Below are positions 44,025 to 54,523 of a stretch of 64,000 nucleotides of DNA, one piece after another (position 1 is the stretch's first letter; each line of letters starts with the position of its first letter). The stretch is from Mycolicibacterium parafortuitum. Lineage in GTDB: Bacteria > Actinomycetota > Actinomycetes > Mycobacteriales > Mycobacteriaceae. The position numbers were made by a program, and so were the translations under genes. The notes under the pieces were generated by a model, which did not search any database, had not been told where the DNA came from, and saw only the letters and a list, made by a program, of their open reading frames with translations. The DNA lies in the NCBI RefSeq assembly GCF_010725485.1, contig NZ_AP022598.1:4154001-4218000 (forward strand), written 5' to 3'.

Positions 44025-47000
44025 CAGCGGGACACGAGCCAGAACTGCCCGACAACGCCATCGCCGTCATCGGCATGGCCGGACGGTTCCCCGGCGCGGC
44101 ATCGGTGTCGGAGTTCTGGCGCAACCTGCGCGGCGGCGTCGAGTCGATCGTCGACCTGTCCGAGAGTGAGCTGCTGGCTGCCGGGGTCACCGAGCAGGCG
44201 CTGGCCAACCGGGCCTACATCCGGCGCGCCGCGCTGATGTCGGGCATCGAGGAGTTCGACGCCGACTTCTTCGGGTTCACCCCGCAGGCGGCCAAGGGCC
44301 TCGACCCGCAGCACCGGCTGTTCCTTCAGACCGCGTTCCATGCGTTCGAGGACGCCGGCTACGACCCGAAGGATCTCGAGGCGACCGTCGGCGTGTTCGG
44401 CACCAGCTCCACCAGCGGCTACCTGCTGCACAACCTGATGTCGAACTACGACCCGATGATGGTGATCGGCCAGGGCGCCAGCTTCGACATGGTCAGCCTG
44501 TCGCTGTCCAACGACAAGGACCACCTGGCCACCCGGGTGGCGCACAGCTTCGACCTGCGCGGCCCGGCGCTGTCGGTCTCGACGGCGTGCTCGTCGTCGC
44601 TGGTCGCGGTGCACCTGGCCTGCCAGTCGATCCTCAACGGCGAGTGCGACATCGCGCTGGCCGGCGGCTCGTCGATCCGGATCCCGAACAAGGTCGGCTA
44701 CTGGTACGCGCAGGGTTCGATGGTGTCGCCGACGGGGCAGTGCCGTCCGTTCGACGTCCGCTCCGACGGCACCGTGTTCGGCAGCGGCGTCGGCGTTCTG
44801 GTGCTCAAGGCACTGCAGGACGCCGTCGACGACGGCGACCGCATCCACGCCGTGATCCGCGGGTCGGCGCTGAACAACGACGGCGCGACGAAGATGACCT
44901 ACGCCGCGCCGAACGCGCTGGGCCAGGCCGAGGTCATCGCCGAGGCGCACGCGATCGCCGGTGTTGACGCATCGACGGTCACCTACGTCGAAACCCACGG
45001 CACCGGAACCCCACTCGGCGACCCGATCGAGATCGAGGGGCTGCGCCAGGCGTTCGAGCTCTCCGAGGAGACCCGCAGCGGCCCCTGCTATCTCGGCTCG
45101 GTGAAATCCAACATCGGCCACCTGGAGACCGCCGCGGGCATCGCCGGCCTGATCAAGGCCATCCTGTGCCTGGAGCACAAGGCGATCCCGGCGACGCTGC
45201 ACTACACCAGCCCCAACCCCGAACTGCACCTGGACCGCGGACCGTTCCGGATCCGCAGCCAGGACGGGCCGTGGGAGGCCGACGGCATCCGCCGCGCCGG
45301 GGTCAGCTCGTTCGGCGTGGGCGGCACGAACGCCCACATCGTGCTGGAGGAGGCGCCGTACCAACCCGCACCGACGCCCTCCCGGGCGCGGCCGTCGGTG
45401 CTGGTGCTCTCGGCGAGAACCCAGGAGGCGCTGGAGGATTCGCGTGCCGCGCTGGCCGGTGAGCTCGCCGACAGCGCCGAGATCAGCCTGCCCGATGCGG
45501 CCTACACGCTGACCCGGCGCCGCAAGGAACCGGTTCGGATGGCCGCCGTCGTGCGCGACCAGGCGAACGCCGCGACCGTGCTGTCGGCGACCGAGACCGA
45601 CAACGTGTTCATCGGCGCGGCCGTGCCCGACGGCGAACGCTCCGAGGACCGGGTCGCGTTCCTGTTCCCCGGTCAGGGCGCCCAGCACGTCGGGATGGCC
45701 CGCGGACTGCACGACAACGAGCCGGTGTTCGCCCGCCACTTCGACGAGTGCGCGAGCGCCTTCAGCGACCACATGGGTTACGACCTGCGCGCCGAGATCT
45801 TCGACGGCGTCGGCCGCAACCTGGAGCACACCGACCGCGCCCAGCCCGCGCTGTTCACCGTCGAATACGCGCTGGCCAAGCTGATCCAGTCCTACGGTGT
45901 GGAGCCGGCGATCATGGCCGGGCACAGCATCGGGGAGTACCCGGCCGCCACCCTGGCCGGCGTGTTCGACCTGGACACCGCCGTGAAGGTGGTCAGCCAA
46001 CGCGCGAAGCTGATGCATGCGGCGCCGCGCGGTGTGATGGTCGCGGTGCCGCTGAGTCCCGAGGCCGTCGCCGAGCACCTGACCCCCGACGTCGACATCG
46101 CGACGATCAACGATCCCGGCAGCTGTGTGGTCGCGGGCAGCGAGGAGGCGATCCGCGCGTTCCAGGCCGGCCTGGCCGAGAAAGGTATAGCGGCCCGCCG
46201 GGTGCGCACCTCACACGCCTTCCACTCCCGGCTGATGGACCCGGTGGTCGCCGAGTTCACCGCGTTCCTGTCCGGGGTCACGCTGCGCGAACCGCAGATC
46301 CCGCTGCTGTCCAACGTCACCGGAACCGTCATGTCGGCCTCGGAGGCGACCAACCCGGCGACGTGGGCACGCCAGATCCGCGCCACGGTGCGCTTCGCCG
46401 ACGAACTCGACGCGCTGCTGGCCACCCCCGACCGGGTGCTGGTGGAGGTCGGTCCCGGCGGCACGCTGACCTCGTCGGCGGGCAGGCATCCGCGGTGGTC
46501 GGAGCGGCACCGCGCGGTGCGGCTGATGCGGCATCAGGCGCAGAACCGCAGCGACGACGACACCTTCCACCTCGCGCTCGGTCAGCTGTGGGCCGCCGAT
46601 GTGGACGTCGACTGGGATCAGGGGGATCGCTCCGCCGCCGACCAGCATGCGTTGGTCACGCTGCCCGGCTACCCGTTCGCCAAGCAGCGGCACTGGGTCG
46701 AATACAACCCCGGCTCCGCGTGGGTCGCGGGCAGCGCGGGCGCGACCGGGCAGCCGGCCGCCACGGCGGCCGGCTCGGCGCCGGCCCAGGCGGGCGGCAC
46801 CTCCACCGTCGAGGCGTCGCTGCAGCGCATCTGGGCACAGTGCCTCGGCGTGGCCGACATCGACCGCCACGCGAACTTCTTCGAGATCGGCGGCGACTCG
46901 CTGGTCGCGATCAGCGTCGCGATGACCGCGGGCCACGCCGGCCTGGACCTGACGCCGCAGGATCTCTACGAGAACCAGACCGTGGCGTCGCTGGCGAAGG

Positions 47001-48445
47001 TGCTGACCGCTCGCTACGCCGAGGGCGGCTTGGCCCGGCAGAACATCGACGAGTCGGCCAACCCGCCGGTGCCGCCGAACGTCGCGTACTTCCTGGAGCA
47101 CGGGCTGCGCGACGTCGGTCGGTGGCGGATCCCGGTCATCCTCGGTCTGCGTGCCGACGTCGGCGAAGAGGACGTCCGCGCGGTGCTCACCGCCGTCACC
47201 GCGGCGCACGACGTGCTGCGGGTGCGTCTGGTGGAGCGCTCGGGCACCTGGGATCAGACCATCGCCGAACCCGGCGAATTCACCGAACTGGTCACCCGGG
47301 CCCTGCCCGACGGTGTGGCGTCCGGCAGCCCGCAGGAACGCGAACTGGTGCTGGGTTACCTCGACGAGCAGGTGCGCGAGCACCAGGTGGTGGTTCCGCT
47401 GACCGCGACGCTCATCCGCAGCGGCTCGGGCGGCCCCTCGTACCTGGCGCTGAGCCTGCACGGAATCGCCGGCGACGTGGCAGGCGATTCGGCGTCGCGC
47501 GATGTGTTGCTCACCGACCTGTTCACCGCGTTCAACCAGCGGATGGCCGGGGAGGAGATCACGCTGGCGCCGGTGCCCGCGTCGTGGCGGGAATGGTCGC
47601 ACCGCTGTGCGGCGCTGGCCAGTCACCCGGCGGTGCTCGACAGCCGTGACCACTGGCTGCAGACCGCGAACCGGTCCACGCTGCGGGTCGCGGGCCCCGA
47701 ACCCGCCGAACGCCCCGGCGCCGCGGACCTGGTGCGGTTGTCGACAGCGCTGTCGGCCGACGAGACCGGTGAGGTCGACGACGTCCGGCGCCGTCTCGGC
47801 CTGTCGGTCGAGGAGGTGCTGCTGGCCGCGCTGGGCCGTGCCGTGGCGGCGACGGTCGGGGAGGGCGCGGTGGCCGTCGACCTCGGTGGGCGCGGACGCT
47901 CGGTGCTCAAACCGGACGTCGACCTGCAGCGCACGGTCGGCTCGTTCACCGCGCTGCATCCGGTGGTGCTCACCGCGTCCCGAGACGGTGCCGCGATGAC
48001 CGCGCTGCACGAGGTGCGAGACGGCCTCGACGCGGTGCCGCACTACGGCATCGGGTACGGGCTGCTGCGCTACCTGTACGCGCCGACCGCGCGGCTGCTC
48101 GGTGCCGGCCGCCCCGCCGACATCCTGTTCTCGCACGTCGGGACCATTCCCGAGGTGCCGGCCGAGCAGCCCGACGATGCGCCGGTGCGATTCGACGCGG
48201 ACACCGCGATGCCGATCCGCGACACTCTGCCGGGTCTGGGGCACGCGCTGGAGCTGCGGGTCTACCGCACCGCGGGCGTACTGCATGTGGACTGGTGGTA
48301 CGACAACCGCCGTCTCGGACCGACCGATGTGGAATCCTTTGCCCGACAGTATTCGGCGGCGATCCTGGATATCACCAGAGAGGCGCTCGCCGAACAGGAC
48401 AGCGACGCGGCCGGCGATGAGCTGGCCCTGGTCGACCTGTCCTAG
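44021..48445 (+). CDS. ppsE: PKS5: PpsE-like terminal synthase (KS-AT-ACP-C)
   Basis: 1474 residues (Mtb PpsE about 1488). The KS has Cys190 in VSTACSSS. The AT has Ser636 in GHSIGE and HAFH (His732), a malonyl-type signature unlike the other four ATs. The ACP has Ser960 in GGDSLVAI. A C-terminal condensation-fold domain (about 1010-1474) has the active-site region reduced to LHGIAGD, keeping the second histidine (His1147) of HHxxxDG. No reductive domain is present, so the last extension leaves a keto group; after release and decarboxylation this would give the ketone that the reductase at 56835 could act on. GTGA overlap with PKS4; drrA follows after 17 bases. Confidence 0.92.
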
Positions 48446-48462
48446 GGGGTAGAGGGGAACTC

Positions 48463-49467
48463 ATGTCCAGCACCGACAAAGCGGTCGTCGTGTCGGGGAT
48501 CAAGAAATCCTTCGGTACGGTGACCGCCCTGCGCGATGTCAGCTTCGAGGTGGAACGCGGCGAGGTCCTGGGCCTGCTCGGACCCAACGGCGCGGGCAAG
48601 ACGACGACGGTCAACATCCTGTCGACGCTGATCAAACCGGACGCCGGACGCGCGCTGATCGCCGGCCACGACGTGGTCAGCGACCCGGCGGGGGTGCGCC
48701 GCGCGCTGATGCTGACCGGCCAGCACGCCGCGCTCGACGACCTGCTGACCGGCCGCGAGAACCTGCTGATGTTCGGCAGACTGCAGGGCCTCAAGAAGAA
48801 GGTCGCCAAACAGCGCGCCCAGGAACTGCTCGAGCAGTTCGACCTGGTGCATGCGGGGGACCGTCCGGTGGGCAACTACTCCGGCGGTATGAAGCGCCGC
48901 ATCGACATCGCGTGCGGGCTGGTGGTGCGCCCGGAGGTGGTTTTCCTCGACGAGCCGACCACCGGGCTGGACCCGCGCAGCAGGCAGGCGATCTGGGAGC
49001 TGGTCACCGATTTCAAGGAAGCCGGCATCGCCACGCTGCTGACCACCCAGTACCTCGAAGAGGCGGATCTGCTCAGCGACCGCATCATCGTGATCGACAA
49101 GGGCACGGTGATCGCCGAGGGCACCGCCGATCAGCTCAAGGAACGCACCGGCGGCACCTACTGCGAGATCGTGCCGCGCCAGCTCGGTCAGCTGCGTGAG
49201 GTCGCGCGGGTGCTCGGCCCGCTGCTGCCGGACGCGCACCGCGACGCGATCACCGACTCGTCGGACCGCATCTCGATGCCGGCCCCCGACGGCCCGAACA
49301 CGCTGATGCAGGCACTTCACCTGCTCAGTGAGGCGCACATCGAGCTCAGTGACATCGCGCTGCGCAGGCCGTCGCTGGACGAGGTGTTCCTGGCGCTGAC
49401 CGGCGATCACCCGGCCCCGAAAGAGGAGTCCCCGGGCTCGCGCGTGGCCGCGGACGCGTACGCGTGA
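48463..49467 (+). CDS. drrA: DrrA: ATPase of the lipid exporter
   Basis: 334 residues of the DrrA/CcmA-type ABC ATPase family: Walker A GPNGAGKT (40-47), signature YSGGM (139-143), Walker B VVFLDEPTTGLD (159-170), and a C-terminal regulatory extension of about 100 residues. In Mtb DrrABC, with MmpL7, moves DIM to the envelope. The start ATG has GAGGGGAA upstream. Coupled to drrB by GTGA overlap. The tight link to PKS5 supports export of the polyketide lipid rather than drug efflux. Confidence 0.93.
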   Translation: MSSTDKAVVVSGIKKSFGTVTALRDVSFEVERGEVLGLLGPNGAGKTTTVNILSTLIKPDAGRALIAGHDVVSDPAGVRRALMLTGQHAALDDLLTGRENLLMFGRLQGLKKKVAKQRAQELLEQFDLVHAGDRPVGNYSGGMKRRIDIACGLVVRPEVVFLDEPTTGLDPRSRQAIWELVTDFKEAGIATLLTTQYLEEADLLSDRIIVIDKGTVIAEGTADQLKERTGGTYCEIVPRQLGQLREVARVLGPLLPDAHRDAITDSSDRISMPAPDGPNTLMQALHLLSEAHIELSDIALRRPSLDEVFLALTGDHPAPKEESPGSRVAADAYA

Positions 49468-50312
49468 CCGATCAGCTCGCGGCCCCGGCACCGTCTCGTT
49501 CGGTGGCCATCCCGCACGCCGCCCGCCCGCCGGTGTCGACCATCCAGCAGTGGTGGGTGCTGACGCTCCGGATGATCATCCCGACGCTGCGCAACGGCGA
49601 GCTCGCGACCCAGATCGTCGGCTCCGTCGTGTTCACGATCGGTTACTACCTGCCGCTCAAACAGATGATGGGCGCGGTGCAGCCGCTGAGCAGCTACGCG
49701 CAGTACCTGACCCCGTTGATCGTGTTGCAGGCGGTCTGGTTCGCCGCGATCTCGGCGGCGTTCCGCTCGGCGACGGACTCCGTCGACGGGATCAACCGGC
49801 GGTTCCGCGCGATGCCGGTCCCGGCCGTGATGCCGCTGGCGTCCCGGATGACGGCCAGCATGTACCGCTGCTGCATCGCGCTTGCGGTCTCGATCGGGTG
49901 CGGCCACGTCATCGGTTTCCGGTTCGACAACGGGGTGGTCGGCATCCTGGGCTTCGTCGGGCTGGCCCTGTTGATCGGCGCGGCGCTGGCCATCATCGGC
50001 GACCTGATCGGCGTCGCGACGCAGAACCCGGAGGCCACGGCCCCGATGATGCTGATCCCGCAGCTGACGCTCGGGCTCGCGTCGGTCGGTCTGCAGCCGG
50101 CCGAGCGATTCCCCGACTGGATCCAGGGCTTCGTCCGCAACCAGCCGCTGTCGCAGTGGGTGTACGGCCTGCAGGCGTTCGCCGGTGACAGCACCGGGAA
50201 CGCGCCGGAGGCCACCTGGTCGGTGCTCGGGCCCGCGTTGGCGTGGGCGGTGGTGTGCATCGTGATCGCGCTCGCGCTGCACATCTGGGTGACCAGGAGG
50301 CGTAACTCGTGA
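49464..50312 (+). CDS. drrB: DrrB: permease of the lipid exporter
   Basis: 282 residues of the ABC-2 membrane family with about six transmembrane helices (for example IVGSVVFTIGYYLPL; VVGILGFVGLALLIGAALA; WAVVCIVIALALHIWV). A proline/alanine-rich cytoplasmic N-terminus precedes the first helix. It should form the membrane channel with DrrC and be powered by DrrA. GTG starts and four-base overlaps with both neighbours keep the three subunits in step. Confidence 0.92.
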   Translation: MTDQLAAPAPSRSVAIPHAARPPVSTIQQWWVLTLRMIIPTLRNGELATQIVGSVVFTIGYYLPLKQMMGAVQPLSSYAQYLTPLIVLQAVWFAAISAAFRSATDSVDGINRRFRAMPVPAVMPLASRMTASMYRCCIALAVSIGCGHVIGFRFDNGVVGILGFVGLALLIGAALAIIGDLIGVATQNPEATAPMMLIPQLTLGLASVGLQPAERFPDWIQGFVRNQPLSQWVYGLQAFAGDSTGNAPEATWSVLGPALAWAVVCIVIALALHIWVTRRRNS

Positions 50313-51154
50313 CCGTGGAGTCCTCGCCGGTGTCGCCGTATCGCGGCGGCGGCAAACATCGCCGCGCTGACGTGTGGGAGAACTCCCCGCGGCAGCTGGT
50401 GCCCCAGGTCGCGGTGCTGACCGCGCGCATCCTGCGGCGGTGGAGCCGCGACCCGGCCACGCTGGTGCAGTCGATGGTGATGCCCGCGGTCTTCCTGATC
50501 GCGCTCGACATCGTGCTCGGCGACGTGATCGAGCAGGTGACCGGGCACAGCGGACTGTACGGCCAGGTGCCGTTGGTGGCCCTGGTCGGCGGTATGACCG
50601 GCTCGATCATCGGCGCGGTCGGCATCATGCGCGAACGTGAGGCCGGACTGCTGTCGCGGCTGTGGGTGGTGCCGGTGCACCGCGCGGCCGGGCTGCTGGC
50701 CCGCCTACTCGCCGACTTCGTCCGGATCGTCGTCATCACGCTGGTGGTGATGTGCGTGGGGCTGGCGCTGGGGTTCCGGTTCGAGCAGGGACCGCTGGGG
50801 GCGATCGCGTGGGTGTTCATGCCCGCGCTGTTCGGTGTGACGCTGTCGGCGGCGGTGCTGACCCTCGCATTGTTCTCGTCGAGCACGATCGCGCCCCAGG
50901 CCACCGAGATCCTGATCGCGATCCTGATGTTCTTCTCGATCGGGTTCGTCCCGCTCGACCAATACCCGGAATGGCTGCAGCCCTTCGTCGAGCACCAGCC
51001 CGTCAGCACTACGATCGAGGCGATGAAGGGCTTGTCCCTTGAAGGTCCGATCGCCGAACCCGTGTTGTTCTCGGTGCTGTGGGCGGCGGGCATCGCTGCC
51101 GTGTGCGCCGTACCCCTGGCGATCGGATACCGCAGGGCCAGCAAGCGCGGCTGA
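50309..51154 (+). CDS. drrC: DrrC: permease of the lipid exporter
   Basis: 281 residues, ABC-2 membrane family, about six transmembrane helices (SMVMPAVFLIALDIVLG; IVVITLVVMCVGLALGF; VLFSVLWAAGIAAVCAV). The motif region MREREAGLLSRLWVVPV is the conserved cytoplasmic loop of this family. Loss of DrrC in Mtb blocks DIM localisation to the cell surface. papA5 follows after 21 bases, the same order as Mtb Rv2936-Rv2939. Confidence 0.92.
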   Translation: MTVESSPVSPYRGGGKHRRADVWENSPRQLVPQVAVLTARILRRWSRDPATLVQSMVMPAVFLIALDIVLGDVIEQVTGHSGLYGQVPLVALVGGMTGSIIGAVGIMREREAGLLSRLWVVPVHRAAGLLARLLADFVRIVVITLVVMCVGLALGFRFEQGPLGAIAWVFMPALFGVTLSAAVLTLALFSSSTIAPQATEILIAILMFFSIGFVPLDQYPEWLQPFVEHQPVSTTIEAMKGLSLEGPIAEPVLFSVLWAAGIAAVCAVPLAIGYRRASKRG

Positions 51155-51175
51155 TCAACCAGGGAGTCTCAACGC

Positions 51176-52432
51176 ATGTTTCCGTCCTCGGGCATCCGCA
51201 AGCTCGCGCGCAGCGAGGAGATGTTCGCCGAAACGCAGAACTTCGTCGGGCTCGCCGCCCACGTGCACGGCACCATCGACGTCGACGCACTGTCCGAGGC
51301 GTTCGACGCGCTGGTGCAGGCCCACCCGGTGCTCAACGGTCACCTGGAGCAGGATCCGGACGGTAAGTGGGAGATCGTGCTCGACGACCTGATGCATCAG
51401 GGACTTGAGGTCGTGGAGTTGACCGGCGACGCCGAGGCGCCGCCGCTGCTGTTCGACCAGACCGCGGCGCTGACACATCTGCGGCTGACCCGCCGCGATG
51501 ACGAGACCCATCTGACGCTCTACATCCACCACAGCCTCGCCGACGGGCACCACCAGTTCAGCCTCGTCGAGGAGCTGTTCTCGACCTACACCGATCTCGT
51601 CACGACGGGTACCGCGCGTCCGGTGCAGCCGGCCCCGGTGCCGGTGTCGCTGGAGCAGATCCTGTCCGACCGCGCGGTGGAGAAGAAGCCGCGCTCGGGG
51701 CTGGAGCGGCTGCTCGCGGCGATGTTCGCCTACGACGTGCCGCCGTCGCGCCGCGCCCCGGCCGAGTCGAATCCGGTGTTCCCGCAACGGGTGCCGATGG
51801 AGTTCTGCAAGCTCTCCGAGGAGCAGACCGAGAACATCATCGCGTTCTGCCGGGCCAACAAGCTGGGGCTCAACAGCCTGCTGTCCGGGGCCATCCTGAT
51901 GGCGGAGTGGCAGTTGCGGCAGACCCCGAACATCCCGGTGCCGTACGTGTATCCGGTCGACCTGCGTTATCTGCTGTCGCCGCCGGTGTCGGCGACCGAG
52001 GCCACCAACCCCGTCGGTATCGCGACCTATCTGGCCGAGATCTCAGCCGACACCGACGTCGTCGATCTGGCCCGCGACATCAACGACACGTTCAAGAAGG
52101 ACATCGCCGAGGGAGTGATCCAGCAGAGCTTCCTGCACTTCAGCCCGCAGTACGTGGGGAACCCGCCGGGGCTGCCGGACGTGGTGATGTTCACCGACAA
52201 CGGGATCGTGCCGCCGATGCGGATGCCCCCGGAGATGGAGCTGGCCGCCAGCCACGGCGAGCTGTACTTCGCCGTCGGCGCCGGTATCGAGATCTACACC
52301 AGCAAGATCTTCGCCGGCCGGCTGATGATCGAGTACCACTCACACGGACCGGAGCCCGAGAAATCCGTCCAGGCGATCGAGACGCTGCTGGAGGGTATCG
52401 CAGCCCGGCAGGCCGCTGTTCGTGTCAGCTGA
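51176..52432 (+). CDS. papA5: Polyketide-associated acyltransferase PapA5
   Basis: 418 residues (Mtb PapA5 about 422) with a condensation/acetyltransferase fold. The active-site motif HHSLADG is at residues 118-124, with the general-base histidine second. The N-terminus [19 protein letters not shown] and the stretch [15 protein letters not shown] match Mtb PapA5. That enzyme esterifies phthiocerol hydroxyls with methyl-branched acyl groups taken directly from the Mas synthase. This argues that the PKS product is a diol or alcohol that becomes an ester. No Mas-like synthase is in the window, so the acyl donor is either encoded elsewhere or different. The end overlaps the convergent methyltransferase by 8 bases. 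Confidence 0.92.
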   Translation: MFPSSGIRKLARSEEMFAETQNFVGLAAHVHGTIDVDALSEAFDALVQAHPVLNGHLEQDPDGKWEIVLDDLMHQGLEVVELTGDAEAPPLLFDQTAALTHLRLTRRDDETHLTLYIHHSLADGHHQFSLVEELFSTYTDLVTTGTARPVQPAPVPVSLEQILSDRAVEKKPRSGLERLLAAMFAYDVPPSRRAPAESNPVFPQRVPMEFCKLSEEQTENIIAFCRANKLGLNSLLSGAILMAEWQLRQTPNIPVPYVYPVDLRYLLSPPVSATEATNPVGIATYLAEISADTDVVDLARDINDTFKKDIAEGVIQQSFLHFSPQYVGNPPGLPDVVMFTDNGIVPPMRMPPEMELAASHGELYFAVGAGIEIYTSKIFAGRLMIEYHSHGPEPEKSVQAIETLLEGIAARQAAVRVS

Positions 52433-53255
52433 CGGGCCCGAACCCGTAGCGGTGGTACTGCAGCGCGTTGCGCACCGGGGGCAGCACCCGCACCGCGCGG
52501 CCCAGTGCTCGCCACGGCTTGGTCACCCGCGACGCCGTACCCGCGTCGAACAGCGTCGCCGAGGCCAGCAGCCGGGTGCCGGGCACCTTGGACAGGATGT
52601 CGTCGGGGCTGTTGACCGCCCAGTACAGCTTGGAGCCGGTCTTGCGGACCAGCGTCTGGGTCTTCTGGGAGCGGATGCCGACCCAGTTGTAGAAATCGAT
52701 CTGCAGTTCGCCGGTGCCGAACCGCTCGACCACCCGGCGCAGCAACGCCACGCCCTCGTCCTCGGTCAGGTACATGCTGATGCCCTCGGCGAGGAACAGC
52801 ACGGGCTTCCCGGTCGGAATCTGGTCCAGCCAGGACAGCTCGGTGGCCGGGGTGGGCAGCAAATGATAGTTCGGCCGCGACGGGTAGACCTGCTCACGCA
52901 GTTCGATGACCCCGGGGAAGTCGACGTCGTACCACTGCACGTCGGGGCCGGGGTCGACCCGGAACACCCGGGGGTCGAGCCCGCAGCCCAGGTGGATGAC
53001 GGTGCAGGCGCCGTGCGCGGCGATGAACTGCTTGGCCCAGATGTCGTACTGTGCGGTACGGACAGTGACCAGCGGTGCCCATTTACCGCTGACGCCGAGG
53101 TCGTCCCAGTCGTAGTCGATGCGCTCGATCGCCTCTTTGGCAAACTGGTCACCGAGCACGGGACGCGGGAAGTCGGCGTCCAGCGCTTTCAGATAGAGGG
53201 TCGTCAGCATCGTCTGGGCGGGCCCGGTCAGATCGATGGAAACCTTGTCGGTCAT
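52425..53255 (-). CDS. SAM-dependent methyltransferase of the LCM/TcmP family
   Basis: 276 residues. The SAM-binding glycine motif is [14 protein letters not shown] (about 86-99), followed by [24 protein letters not shown] and a C-terminal substrate lid. The family contains leucine carboxyl methyltransferases, the polyketide O-methyltransferase TcmP, and many uncharacterised mycobacterial enzymes. In Mtb phthiotriol is O-methylated by Rv2952, a different family, and I see no Rv2952 homologue here. This protein may take over methylation of a hydroxyl or carboxyl of the lipid; that is inference from position only. It is convergent with papA5 and divergent from the flavodoxin gene. Confidence 0.82.
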   Translation of the reverse strand: MTDKVSIDLTGPAQTMLTTLYLKALDADFPRPVLGDQFAKEAIERIDYDWDDLGVSGKWAPLVTVRTAQYDIWAKQFIAAHGACTVIHLGCGLDPRVFRVDPGPDVQWYDVDFPGVIELREQVYPSRPNYHLLPTPATELSWLDQIPTGKPVLFLAEGISMYLTEDEGVALLRRVVERFGTGELQIDFYNWVGIRSQKTQTLVRKTGSKLYWAVNSPDDILSKVPGTRLLASATLFDAGTASRVTKPWRALGRAVRVLPPVRNALQYHRYGFGPVS

Positions 53256-53350
53256 GCCAGAGAGGCTATGCGGAAACGCTGCCAGGCAACAATTGGCCTC
53301 ATCCAGGAAGGAGCGGACGTGAATTCAGCTTGCGCGAGCAGGAGGCAACG

Positions 53351-54004
53351 ATGAGCGCGAAGGTGCTGTTGGTGTACTACTCCTACACCGGCCAGACCCA
53401 GAAGGTTCTCGACGCCGCCGCCGACGTGCTGCGCGAGCGCGGCTGCGAGGTGACGCTCGCGCCGATCGAGTTCGTCGACCCGCAGTACTCCGAGCCGTTC
53501 ACCCGGTTCCCGATGCGCCGGGTGTGGCCGGACATGTTCAGCGTGTTCAAGGCGCAGGGCCGCGGTGAGACAGGGGAGATCCGCACCCCCGACGCGGTGC
53601 GTGCCGGCGACTACGACCTGGTGCTGTTCGGCTCACCGACGTGGTGGGACACCGTCAGCATGCCGTTGCGCTCCTTCCTGGTATCGAAGGAGGCCGGGCC
53701 GCTGCTCGACGGCACGCCGTACGCGGTGGTCGCGGTGTGCCGCCGCCTCTGGCGGGGGAACCTGGAGGCGGTGCGCGAACTTGCCGACAAGCAGGGCGGC
53801 AGGTTCGTCGACAGCATCCACTTCGAATACCCGGGCGGTCAGCTGCCCTCGCTGCTGTCGCTGGCCAGCTATCTGGGGTCGGGGGAGTACCGGGACCGCT
53901 ACCTCGGCGTGAAGATCCCGCCCACGAACATCAGTGCCGCACAGGTGGACCAGGCCCGGGCCTTCGCGGGCCGGCTCGCCGACCGGTTGTTCGACGGGAA
54001 GTGA
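53351..54004 (+). CDS. Flavodoxin-like FMN protein
   Basis: 217 residues with a flavodoxin/NADPH-dependent FMN reductase fold. The phosphate-binding loop is YYSYTGQTQK (near residues 9-18), and the isoalloxazine-binding loop is FGSPTWWDTVSMPLRSFL. It begins 95 bases from the divergent methyltransferase. The ATG at 53351 has GGAGGCAACG just before. It could carry electrons to a reductase or P450 or act as a quinone reductase. A link to lipid reduction steps is possible but untested. No Mtb pps-locus counterpart comes to mind. Confidence 0.75.
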   Translation: MSAKVLLVYYSYTGQTQKVLDAAADVLRERGCEVTLAPIEFVDPQYSEPFTRFPMRRVWPDMFSVFKAQGRGETGEIRTPDAVRAGDYDLVLFGSPTWWDTVSMPLRSFLVSKEAGPLLDGTPYAVVAVCRRLWRGNLEAVRELADKQGGRFVDSIHFEYPGGQLPSLLSLASYLGSGEYRDRYLGVKIPPTNISAAQVDQARAFAGRLADRLFDGK

Positions 54005-54016
54005 GGACGCGCCTCC

Positions 54017-54523
54017 GTGCCGAGACCCTTTGACGTGCACGCCGACTCGCCCGCCGGTGTCGAACAGATCCTCGCCGCGTTCGGCGACGAGGGCTACTGG
54101 CATGACCGGATCGCCGAGTTCGGCGGCGGTGCGACCACATTGGACACCCTGGAGGTCGACGCGGACGGCGGCGTGGTGGTCTCCACCACCCAGGATCTGC
54201 GCAATGATCTGCTGCCCGGCCCGCTGACCAAGGTGTTCCGCGGCAGCCTGACGCTCGTGCGGTCGGAGACCTGGCGGCGCAGCGGTGACGGCGAGGTCGC
54301 CGGCACGGTGACCATCGACGCGTCCGGAGTGCCGGGCGACGGCGTCGGCAACGCGGTGCTGCAGCCGCGGCCCGACGGATCCCGGCTGACGTTCACCGGC
54401 ACGATCGAGGTCAAGATCCCGCTGGTCGGTGGCAAGGTCGAAAAGGCGATCTGCGATCAGATCGTCGCCGAGATCCCGCAACTGACACGCTTCACCTCGG
54501 ATTGGATTGCAACCCATGGCTGA
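54017..54523 (+). CDS. DUF2505 family protein (START-like fold)
   Basis: 168 residues; the pattern of an N-terminal helix, long beta stretch with paired Trp/Arg (ETWRRSGDGEVAGTVTI) and C-terminal helix (EKAICDQIVAEIPQLTRF) fits DUF2505, a mycobacterial family related to lipid-binding START/polyketide-cyclase folds. No enzyme motif is visible. The GTG at 54017 lies 12 bases after the flavodoxin gene and its end overlaps the nitroreductase, so the three form a small operon. It could bind a hydrophobic ligand; the function is unknown. Confidence 0.75.
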   Translation: MPRPFDVHADSPAGVEQILAAFGDEGYWHDRIAEFGGGATTLDTLEVDADGGVVVSTTQDLRNDLLPGPLTKVFRGSLTLVRSETWRRSGDGEVAGTVTIDASGVPGDGVGNAVLQPRPDGSRLTFTGTIEVKIPLVGGKVEKAICDQIVAEIPQLTRFTSDWIATHG

